Assembly: GCA_963678705.1 (NCBI GenBank)
Contig: OY783203.1
Span: 124,001 to 188,000, forward strand
Direction of reading: 5' to 3'
Origin: Panorpa germanica
Lineage: Eukaryota > Arthropoda > Insecta > Mecoptera > Panorpidae
DNA: 64,000 bases
Shown here: positions 12,247-21,993 of the stretch, in pieces
Layout: each line of letters begins with the position of its first letter
Position numbering within the stretch: the stretch's first letter is position 1
Position numbers and translations under genes: made by a program
Notes under the pieces: generated by a model
Databases searched by the model: none
Told to the model about the DNA's origin: nothing
Seen by the model: only the letters and a program-made list of their open reading frames with translations

Positions 12247-12925
12247 AGTGAAAATAACTATTGAAATTGATGCACTTAAATAAAATATATATTATATTAA
12301 TATGTCCGTATGCCAATACATACATTGTAAAAATAATGGACATCAATTGTGACATTTTTTGAGGTATGTAAGGAAAACAAACAGACAAATTTTAGAGTAA
12401 AATTTGCAGAAATCATTTTCTTTATGATGTTTTTAATTTGTAAGTTTACAAAATGTTTTCATTACTTGATAGGTGGTATAATTTTCACCTTTACATTCCG
12501 AGAAGCCGATATTTTTTGGCAGTCATCTAAAACTAAATTTAAAATGGTGGCCATTCCAACAGGAGAGGTAATGGACCCTCCCCACATGTGGGTATTTTTA
12601 TCCTGTTGGAATGGCCACCATTTTTAATTTAGTTTTAGATGACTGCCAAAAAATATCGGCTTCTCGGAATGTAAAGGTGAAAATTATACCACCTATCAAG
12701 TAATGAAAACATTTTGTAAACTTACAAATTAAAAAGATCATAAAGAAAATGTTTTTTGCAAATTTTACTCCGAAATTTGTCTGTTTGTTTTTTTCGTTTT
12801 CCTTACATACCTCAAAAAATGTCACAATTGATGTCCATTATTTTTACAATGTATGTATTAGCATACGGACATATTAATATAATATATATTTTAATTGAGT
12901 GCATCAACTTTCAATAGTTATTAGC
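12247..12925. repeat. Giant near-perfect palindrome (foldback element)
   Basis: The left arm (about 12247-12563) reappears reversed at about 12597-12925. Both strands therefore encode almost the same open frame of about 70 residues beginning MTFFEVCKEN. The centre is a spacer of about 33 bp with its own CCCCACATGTGGG dyad. The arms differ by only a few substitutions and short indels, which suggests recent origin or conversion. There is no transposase and the frame resembles no known protein. Confidence 0.9.
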
Positions 12926-12954
12926 AGTTTATTATATATTATTTTATTTTATGT

Positions 12955-13236
12955 CTCGTATAGATATGTATATATATATTTACATATAGATATGGATATA
13001 TATATATACATAGAGATATGTATTTATATACATATAGATATATATATGTATTTATATACATATAGATATATATATATATACATATAGATATATATACATA
13101 TATATATATATATATATCTATCTATATGTATATAAATACATATATATATCTATATGTTGGTTTCCCCTCCCCTACAACAAAAAAAAAAAAAAAAAAAAAA
13201 AATATATCTATATGTATATAAATACATATATATATC

Positions 13237-13268
<32 letters not shown>

Positions 13269-13345
13269 GATATATGTATATATATACATAAGTATATATA
13301 TATATATCTATATGTATATATATACTTATGTATATATGTAAGGTA
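12955..13345. repeat. TATATACATATAGATA microsatellite with poly(A) core
   Basis: Irregular TA/CATA/GATA repeats run on both sides of a unique CCCCTCCCCTACAAC stretch and a 30-base poly(A) (13171-13200). The two flanks are roughly inverted relative to each other (…ATCTATATGTATAT… and …ATATACATATAGAT…). Confidence 0.9.
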
Positions 13346-13464
13346 TGTATGTTTCGTCGGTTTGAGCTTTAAAATAAACATAATACTAATATTATAACTG
13401 TATGTGAAACAAATTAAAATGTTTTATTTGTTAGCGAAAAGAGCAACCAATCAGAGTGGTTACA

Positions 13465-13890
13465 CTCTTATAACACAGGTGGTAGAAGTTTTTATCCTAG
13501 ATTACAACCACTTACTTTCGTTTCACTTTTATAACATAGATGACGCCAGGTATTTATCTAATAATTAAACCTTATATTTTCCTCCGCTTTATAAGAGATG
13601 GCAGAGTTGCTTAGCAAAGATTTCAACCAGTTTCATTTTGGTTCAGCTTTTATAATTTAGATGGAGATAGTTATCTATCCTAGATCATAACCCTTTACTC
13701 AATAGTTTATGTTTTATAATATAGATGGCGATAGTTATCTATCCTAGATCATAACCCTTTAATCATTAGTTTATGTTTTATAATATAGATGACAATATCT
13801 TAGTCATAACTCTTTTGCAATTTGGTTCCGATTTCGCAAAATAGATGGCGGTAGTTGTGGTTCAAATGCATTTAAAAATATGGCGACATT
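13465..13890. repeat. Diverged tandem array of about 64-bp units
   Basis: About seven units each begin TTTATAAYATAGATGGCG and many contain TATCCTAGATCATAACC. The best pair starts at 13648 and 13712, exactly 64 bp apart, and the next unit starts at 13776. The outer units are much more diverged. Confidence 0.8.
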
Positions 13891-14030
13891 ATAATTAAAA
13901 ATTAGCGAAATTAAAGTATATATACTATGTTGCAATGGATATATCCTCAGTGTAGCGTTAGAGCTACTCGAGTAAAGGTCAGGGTAGGCGTCGCATTTTT
14001 TTTTTTTTGCGTATTAATTAAGTATGTCAG

Positions 14031-14280
14031 TTAAAATTGTAAAGCCTAACGGCTTTACAATTTTAATGTAGTCGCCGAAGGCGACTACATTGCAGCCTCC
14101 GGCTGCAAGGCAATCGCGAAGCGATTGCCAAAACGTTATTACATAGCATCCGAAGGATGCTATGGCAAACGCGGAGCGTTTGCCTAATGCCCGCAAAGCG
14201 GGCAGATGCCGAAGGCATCCATAATATATAGTATATGTATAGGCCTACCTTCGGTAGGCCTATACATATACTATATATTA
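14031..14280. repeat. Array of nine different perfect hairpins
   Basis: Nine perfect stems stand almost end to end: 14031-14066 (16-bp stem, TAAC loop), 14065-14091 (12, GAA), 14091-14107 (7, TCC), 14109-14129 (9, GAA), 14142-14164 (10, GAA), 14164-14184 (9, GGA), 14188-14204 (7, AAA), 14205-14219 (6, GAA) and 14222-14280 (28, TTC). Eight have three-base loops. Each stem sequence is different, and the array is far more GC-rich than its surroundings. One strand is open for about 60 codons, but this is a by-product of the pattern. Confidence 0.95.
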
Positions 14281-14400
14281 ATATCGTCTAACAACATATA
14301 TATATACCTCGTCTGACAATATTATATATATATTTCTATAATGTATATATAAATACTTATGTAAAGGAAACTATATTCAAATATAAGTTTTTTTCTTTTC

Positions 14401-14645
14401 TAGCAACCGAGCCCCGTGGCTCAAAGCTAGCGTCGTTGCCTCGTAACCTTGCGGCCCTGGGATCGTATCCCGGCCGGACCATATAAACTAAAAAAAAAAA
14501 TGCTGCGACCCCCCACGACCGTCCCCGCCGCATCGAACGCCAGCGTACACACCGACCCACCACCCCCCACCGTACATACCCCACCATGCCACTGGCACTG
14601 CGCCCATACAAACCGTGCAAAAATATACCCGGCGAAAATAATATA
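14401..14645 (+). mobile_element. tRNA-derived SINE-like element
   Basis: TGGCTCAAAGCTAG (14416-14429) resembles a pol III A box. GGATCGTATCC (near 14460) resembles a B box inside a pairing GGGATCGTATCCC arm, followed by GGCCGGACC. Spacing fits a tRNA-related head. It continues into an unusual C-rich body (CGACCCCCCACGACC and similar) and ends in T/A-rich sequence. It cannot be a working tRNA because no clean acceptor stem is visible. Confidence 0.6.
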
Positions 14646-14649
14646 AAAA

Positions 14650-15200
14650 TCTATGACAACCTTTTGCAATTTTTTTTAATAAAAATTTTTTTTTTTTAAA
14701 TTTTTTTTATTACATTTAAATTTTTTATGTACAATGTACAATATACATTATATATAATATACTTTTTATAAACTTACAATTTTTTTATATTCATTTTTTT
14801 TTTATATATATTATATACATAGGCAAAACATTTATAAATTAAACTTTATTTATTTAGAAACTTGTATATTTCAATGTTCCGAAGAAGCAACGAAGATTCC
14901 GATGTCAGTCCACTGAAATTAAAAAAAAAATTCTAATCAACATGTTGCTATTTGCTATTCGAAGTTTTTGTCAGTAGCTAGTCTGAATATTTTTCATTGA
15001 AAAAATATTGACTGACACAAACATATTGATTAAATATTTCATTACTTTTTGACATGCTAATAGTATCTACTATTGAGTGTGGGGTGAATCAAATATATTA
15101 TATTATAAAATGAACATAGTTACTGTATGAATCATATATTATAAATGGTTCATTATTCTAAAATATCTGTTTCATCTGGCATAAAAGCAATAGAAATAGC
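14650..15200. other. Intergenic, AT-rich, nothing supported
   Basis: Poly(T)/poly(A)-rich sequence after the SINE, possibly in part its tail. No gene was seen. Confidence 0.4.
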
Positions 15201-15217
15201 TCGTCAGAACAAGGAGG

Positions 15218-15636
15218 CTCTCACACTGGAACCGTGTAGTTGAAACCTCCAACATTTCAGTAGGGTGATCGCATAAGTACATTAATTACGAGAGGAGTTT
15301 CTACTTTAATGTTTATCAATAAACCACTGAAGTATGAAGTACCGTAGAAATATGTATTTCATTCGTACGTATATCAAAGTACCGCATTACGTTCTACTCG
15401 CCGTCGAATATATCCGAGCATTCTTGCAAACATACAACTTCGTACATAACGTGAGCGGACAACAGACAGTGGATTTGGATTGGACACATTTTTATTAGCT
15501 ACAGTACAGTGATGTATTGATAAACATTTAAGTAAAAGATTCATCTCATGGTAAAGTGTACTAATGCGTAACAACTGAAATACACCTTACTGAAAGAAGA
15601 GTCGGCATTGCAAATAGTCGGTTGCAGTGTGAGAAC
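15218..15636. mobile_element. MITE with TCTCACACTG ends
   Basis: The ends CTCTCACACTG (15218) and CAGTGTGAGAAC (to 15636) are inverted. Subterminal TTTAATGTTTATCAATA near 15309 is mirrored by GTATTGATAAACATTTAAG near 15514. There is no coding capacity. Similar pieces recur at 16149-16395 and about 16690. Confidence 0.65.
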
Positions 15637-15647
15637 AGCTTAAGGTC

Positions 15648-16395
15648 GGTCTCACACTGTAGTCTACTACATGCAACGATGGCTATATTTTGGAGCAGGG
15701 CTTATTCGAGTTGTTTCCCATTAGTAAACTGTTTCACTAGATGACCTTTAATATTTACGAACACATAACTGTATATTTGTACTCTAATGTCAGCCCTGTA
15801 TTGCTTTTACCTCTCACCGTTTCGCTCATATCAAATAATAAACGCAATGATGTCATTGACACTGCTCACGTCATTTACGTAGATGCATGATCCAACATTG
15901 TTGTGATCTATGCAACATGAAGTACATCTCCTCACGGCACTTTGATATCCAGACGTAAGAAATACATACAGTAGTATATTAACAGACATGTTAGGCACAG
16001 AGGTTTATTATAATATTCATTTCACCCCACTTAAGAACACAGCAAACTGTTAGACAGAATAAATCACTCAAATATACATTTTACATCTGGCTAAATTATA
16101 AGACAGTCTATTGGAAATACACAGACGTAAGCTAGACAAATTATATATGGTCTCCCTCACATTTGCTACTATATCAGTAGAGTGTAGATGCATTAGTACT
16201 TTAATGTTTATCAATATACCACTGTTGCGAAATAATCATCAGTTCTTACGTCTGTGATTATATCACAACAGGAATGTATTGATAAACATTAAAAAATCTT
16301 CATCTTATGATAAAGTATGCTAATGCGAACATCCCAAATACCGTACTGAAAAAGACGGAGTCAAAAGTAATCCATACCAGTGTGAGAGAGCCTTA
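15648..16395. mobile_element. Second MITE unit(s) of the TCTCACACTG family
   Basis: GGTCTCACACTG near 15649 and CCAGTGTGAGAGAG near 16380 could bound one 750-bp copy. A shorter copy may instead run from about 16149 (CTCCCTCACATTTG). The inner pair TTTATCAATATACCACTG and GGAATGTATTGATAAACATT near 16207-16290 is shared with the copy at 15218. Confidence 0.5.
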
Positions 16396-16689
16396 GACTA
16401 TTCATTCAATATTATTTTCACAAATCCAAATACATGCAATACATAACAGACTTAAAATACAGCGGCCTGAGAAACGAATAAGCATAGAACAGAAATATAT
16501 AATAATAAATTTTGCCTGAAGTTATTTTCTTCTAAAATGCTACAGATGCTTTAAAATGGACTATAAATAGAAGAGACATATTAAGAAATAGGGGAGGAGG
16601 CATCTCACATTCATCCCTCTATTCACACAAGATTTTAACTATTAAAATGATGTAGGGCGTAGTAAAGTTAGTACACTTCATCAGAAGAA

Positions 16690-16770
16690 GTTATTCTATT
16701 TTAATGTTTATCAATACACCACTGCGTCAAAAGAAGTATCTATTTCATTCGTTCATGATTATAAATTGGT
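16690..16770. repeat. Fragment of the same MITE family
   Basis: TTTTAATGTTTATCAATACA followed by CCACTG and TATTTCATTCG matches the inner part of 15218-15636. The outer end was not found. Confidence 0.5.
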
Positions 16771-16939
16771 TCATTTGTACGTAGATCAGAATACTGCCTT
16801 CTTTTTATACGGGTCAGCTGCACGTACAACATAAAACATACAATATACTGCATAAAGGGAAGGCGGCACTTTGTACTACATACGTATGAGCCATAAAATA
16901 AACGGCCGTATAAAACACACACTTCTAATGGCACTGACT

Positions 16940-18420
16940 ATTGAACTACAGAACACTACAAAAAGAAATAAATATCAAAGAAATTTTCACTAAGTGGGCA
17001 AAGAGGCTATTATCCAGAGGCGGATTCACTAAATCAATCTTTAACAAAAATGCGCTGCATAGAATTTACATTTACTAGTTTAATAATGAAAGGGTTCAAA
17101 ATACTTTGAAGAATAATAACTGGTAAAAATGCATAACCAAAATATATCTGTGTACTAAAGTTAATTGTTAATTATAAAAACTACGGGATCTGAAAATTTA
17201 AAAGTGCCACGGGCCTATGCTGTGGAAGTGAAGGCGGACCTGTTGTTTTATAAATATACATGGGACAACATCTATAAGTGCCATTATTAACCTGTCGTGG
17301 CCACACAAAACAAACAAACAAGTTATAGAATATATGACACCAACCTTTTTGAAGATGTTTTGTATTTCGAAGTACACCAGGAGGTCGATGACAACTCCAG
17401 ACTGCATACTCCAATGACCGAACTGCAACAACGAAGGAATGTCACATTAACACATACTCGTATATAGACATTGCACTGACACAGATATGAGCAATAAAAA
17501 GTTATTTTAATTTCCAATTAATTTATAATGCAAAACTTTTATAAGCTTTTACTTTAATCACTAATTATCTATAAGCGTATTCCGCCATTTTACTTTTTAC
17601 AGAAAAAACGAAACTAAACACCAAAAAAAAATGCATTTTATTTGTTGAAATGCAAACTAATTTAAAAAGCAAATCTTTTATAAGTTAACGATTGTCTTAA
17701 ATAATAGAAAATTAATAATTTCACTAAATTTAAATGTATAGAAATATTTTCTAACACGGTCGTTTATTCAATCACAAACCACTTGATATAGAGTGTCACA
17801 GACTGTCAACTGCTGTCAACTATGAGCAAATCAATGGATCTTTTAAGACGGGAAAAACGAAATAGATATACTAATAGATATACTATCTCTTTCCACCCAA
17901 CAACCATTTTGACGTCCGTATTTTACATGCTTTGACATGAGGTGAGGTTTGTGAATTCAATTGAATTCAATACTGCATGCTTGGGTACACGATTTCATAC
18001 TTGTTCTGATTGAGATAGTTTGTTTAAGAAAAGATGAATATTACTTGAATAGGTGTTCCTTTCACAAATGAAATGTATGACTGTAAAACGGAACAAGGTA
18101 ATATTCAATTTCTGTTGAACAAGCTATGTCGAAAGTGAAATGAAAGAAAGGGATGATAAAGAATGATACAGGAGGGAAAGAGATAGTTAGCCAACAACAG
18201 TGGTTTCTAACCTTTTTAGAAACTAATTTTAATTTAAAATAAATTTGTGGACCATGTATAATTTAATTATCTATATTAATATTATGGTATATCGAAATTC
18301 CTAGTTTTATTATCTCACGGCATAAAGGTTACAAGCCGCTGGAATATTTTCTTCACATTAAATTAAAAGTTGTGACATATACGTCCATTGCATTGGCATT
18401 GTCAAATGTTAAAAATCAAA
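16940..18420. other. Intergenic, nothing supported
   Basis: Mixed-composition sequence with no open frame above about 80 codons that resembles a protein, and no clear repeat boundary. Confidence 0.4.
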
Positions 18421-18424
18421 ATAC

Positions 18425-18570
18425 ATAGGTTTCTCATTTTTTGGGAGTCGATTGAAATTGATGTTATGAAATGCTTTTAATAATTAAAGGCAAAAAATTG
18501 TTTTTTTAATTGTTAATATCTCCTAACATATAAGGAGTTACAACTTTATCAATATATTGCACAGTTTTAC
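18425..18570 (+). repeat. Dispersed repeat, deleted copy (related to 11270-11890)
   Basis: Contains GATTGAAATTGATGTTA directly followed by TTTAATAATTAAAGGC and CTAACATATAAGGAGTTA. These blocks are about 430 bp apart in the copy at 11270-11890. Confidence 0.6.
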
Positions 18571-18599
18571 AAAAATTAGCAGAATGCAAATTATTACCT

Positions 18600-19870
18600 C
18601 TATAATATAATAATATTTATATTATTAATAAAAGAATTTTGTATTTCATATGTCCGTATTTGTGGCTACTACAAATTCCAGCAAGACTACCTAAGGCAGA
18701 CTAGACTATCGATAGATAGACTAGTAAGCTCGTTAACAGTAAAAACTTAGTATACAAAGTAAGTTTTAGTTCAAATTGAGTCCTTACCTGTCACAGATTT
18801 TGTGTAAGTTGTCAGAATTATTTTCAAAATAATATCCAGTGGTGATACAATGCCAGATGCCTTCTGCTAGAAGTTCTTAAAAAATTAGACAAAACTATGT
18901 CATAGTAGCAAGCCTAAATTATATATATGTTGCTTAGGGTACTATTTTAAGATCTTCTGTAAGTTGCCAGAATAATCCGATGGACCATATCCCGCCTGAC
19001 GCGATAAGCAATAATCAATTAAAGACTTGCGCCCTATTATTAATACCGAAGTAATATAGAACGACAAGTATTTTTCGGACAGCTCGGGAGGAAGCAGATG
19101 AGGATGTTTTCTTGGAAAAATTTCCTACTACTTCCATAGAGCATCCGACGGAACTCGAAAACTATTCAACGATGGTTTCTTCAGCACAAAATACAGAAAG
19201 CAGCGTGAGAAACAATTTTGTGAAGTCAGCAACCACATCGATTTTAAATAATAATTTTAATATTCGATAGTTTGGTTTTATTCTCTGTATCGAAATATAT
19301 CTATACCATAATATTGTTAAAAAAAAAGAAGTCAGGTCTCTCGTCTGATCGAGTAATGTCGATGTCGATGTCGAATACTTAATATTGGACAAATGTGTAT
19401 TGGAGTTCATAATTTACCTAAGGTGTTTTTATTATAATTCATTGTCAATATACCTTACTTTACTTTTAAGTAGATAGATTTGTAAAAATTAGAAACTTGT
19501 TAAGTTATATTAAAAGAAATAGTAATAAAGAAGTAAATTTATTAAGCTATATTAAAATAAATCTATCTTAAAGTGAATTAATAATTATGAATAAAACAAA
19601 TGACAATGACAATTTAGATCTAGGGATCTGTTTATCACCAATAAACGCGAAATTAAAATATACGCATATCACGTACATACGTGGAAAGTAACATTTATTT
19701 ATCAATGACGTATATTTATTGGGTAAAATGAAACTAATCAAAGTTATTTTTACAGTGCATAAAGATGTATTTATTTCTTCATGTACAGGCGCGACTTAAA
19801 GTTACATCATAATAATATAATAAATTTGAAAATAATAACGTTTTATGATATAACCAGACATAGCACAATT
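18600..19870. other. Intergenic, nothing supported
   Basis: No gene or element boundary was recognised. A run of GATAGATAGACT near 18710 is a minor simple repeat. Confidence 0.4.
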
Positions 19871-19886
19871 TGATTAAAATTTGAAC

Positions 19887-19893
19887 GTATATA

Positions 19894-19974
<81 letters not shown>

Positions 19975-19998
19975 CCTATATATACATACATATATATA
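19887..19998. repeat. (TA)n microsatellite
   Basis: About 80 bp of almost uninterrupted TA dinucleotides followed by TACATACC-type variants. Confidence 0.95.
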
Positions 19999-20009
19999 TT
20001 TAAATAAAT

Positions 20010-21660
20010 CGGAAATTATAGCTCGGAATTTAAAATTATTTAAATACAAATACGTTTGGAAGTTTAATCAAATGCAATACATCTGAATGCTACGCTTGTA
20101 GCCTCTTAACCGCAAGGATATATTTTAAGTTATTTTGTATCTGTGTAGTTTTATGATAAATGCGACCCCCCTATCGAAACAAGCCCCTATCGAATTACGT
20201 ATGACCAATCTATTATTTCGAAGTTGTTTGAAACAAAGGTTCACAAATTATCACTATCATACATGTATTAATTGTGCAATGAGGTCTATTAACGCACAAG
20301 AGGACATCAGTAGCATCCGTCTTGACGTCAGAGTAGATGCTAGTTAAGTATAAAGTCAATCGAAGGCCACTATTTTGGCAGTTCACTTTGTTGGCAGACA
20401 CGTCTTGGCCTAAAACAACAGCCGTTTTTTTTTGCATGAGACTTGATACAACACAAAAACAAACGCAAGTTACGAATTTCAATTATTGCCTATTTGAATG
20501 TATTCACCATTTTGCAGCTGCAACTGGTTAAGAAAAAAAACATTAAAAAAACAAACATTATATTTTACAAATACGTGTTTGTTTCTCCTTAACTGTTGTT
20601 TTCAGAATGGCGAAAGAAATACCTTGATGGTAGAAAAGGAACATGCTGTTTATCACGGTTATATCTGCTCCAGCAGTTTTGTGAATCAAACAATAACAAA
20701 TTGCGAGATATTTATTAATATATTATATATATTACAAACGACTTGGATTTTGTTAGTCGCGAGCACTAACCACCAGCATTTCGAAAATTTTTTTTGTTTC
20801 AACGTGATTTCACGAACTGCCTTCGTATTAAAATTGACTCATACGCTTTCAAATTTTTATCATGTTTTCGTGCTTTTGAAATTTTAACATAAATCTTTGA
20901 CAAACAATTGTTATAATAATAGACATATTAGTTACATATTCTAGTTTCGATTTATAGCGAAACGTATACTGCATTCAGAAACGTCGGTATTTTAAAATTT
21001 AGAACGTTTTTCACTTTAAATCTAATTATGTTTTGATATAGCTTGGATTGAGTTTTATTATTTTATATATACATTAGAATATATATATGATAATTTTTAT
21101 ACATGATTATAAATGCAGTATACTTTTAAATGAATTAACAAATTCCCAAAAACCGGTCAACGACTAACGTTTTCACTAAATGTATGTTTCAAGTATGTAT
21201 GTAGTGGTAGTAGTTTATAATGGAAACTTATTCCATTCAGCATTTAACGTCTAAATATCTACAACGTTTCAAGCTAAAATACAATTAACTTTGACCAAAG
21301 GTTACCATTCCAAATGCTTAAATTTCGAGAAATTTTGATCATTTGGAATTTATACCAATGGCATATGTATTGCATGCACACCAATAATTTAATTTCATAT
21401 AAAAACTATAAAGGCAATTTAAATAAAAAAAAATCATATAAATATTTTTAGTTTTAAAAGAATAATATTAATTAATTTATAACTTGAAATTATGTTATCC
21501 ATATCTAACAAACACTCTCCCTGACTGCAGAGAAATAACAATAATTTGAATGTTTAATAGAATTTACATTATTAGGAATATAAAAAATATCTGCATTGTA
21601 ACAAAATAACAATAAGGTAAATACAATGTTTAACATTGCCTTCGAGGTGTATCGAGATTG
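20010..21660. other. Interval between the two genes; possible mask 3' UTR in the right part
   Basis: No conserved coding sequence. On the minus strand AATAAA signals occur about 50 bp past the mask stop (TTTATT at 21667) and near 21053, so the mask 3' UTR could end at either or further left. Frames of up to 129 codons near 20500 have no recognisable homology. Confidence 0.35.
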
Positions 21661-21720
21661 TTATAATTTATTATATTTATAGATTTTACTTCTTTTTGGC
21701 AGCATTCATTTGGATTGTGT

Positions 21721-21993
21721 TTAATGACTCCATTTCCACCCCTGAAATTAAATAAAAGTAATATTAGTAACAAATTTAATACACACCAACAACAATATTA
21801 TGTCCATAATATCCATAAATACATTTTGCATATTTACGTGTTTCTCCTGATCCCAGTGTTCAGTATTTTCAGGAGTCGCTTCCGCAGCAGGAGCAACAAA
21901 ATTTTGTTGCATTAATGGTAACGTATGTGGCATAATATTTATATATTGTTGATCAGGTTGCATATGTGCTGCCGCAATAAGTTGTTGCTGTTG
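21721..21993 (-). CDS. mask: mask last two coding exons (21838-21993 and 21721-21741)
   Basis: The penultimate exon starts with Gln repeats and ends ENTEHWDQEKH at a GTAAAT donor. If not spliced, it would read on for about 30 codons of unlikely hydrophobic sequence. An acceptor TTTAATTTCAG ends at 21742, and the final exon adds GWKWSH and TAA (21721-21723). A Trp-rich end fits the Trp-containing ends of vertebrate homologues. The use of this tiny exon is inferred from the splice signals. Confidence 0.7.

Noticed and set aside
12349-12825. Two similar frames of 92 and 75 codons on opposite strands
   Set aside because: They are the two arms of one palindrome, with no recognisable protein family; treated as a repeat.
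12899-13397. Tyr/Ile-rich frames
   Set aside because: Translations of the TATA/CATA/GATA microsatellite.
14014-14196. 60-codon minus-strand open frame with AFAIASFG-like pattern
   Set aside because: It is produced by the hairpin array; stems read on both strands mimic repeats. No start context or family.
14401-14475. Functional tRNA gene
   Set aside because: Box-like blocks are present, but box B deviates, the acceptor stem does not pair cleanly and a SINE-like body follows.
20498-20887. 129-codon plus-strand frame
   Set aside because: Composition and lack of homology suggest chance; no splice or family support.
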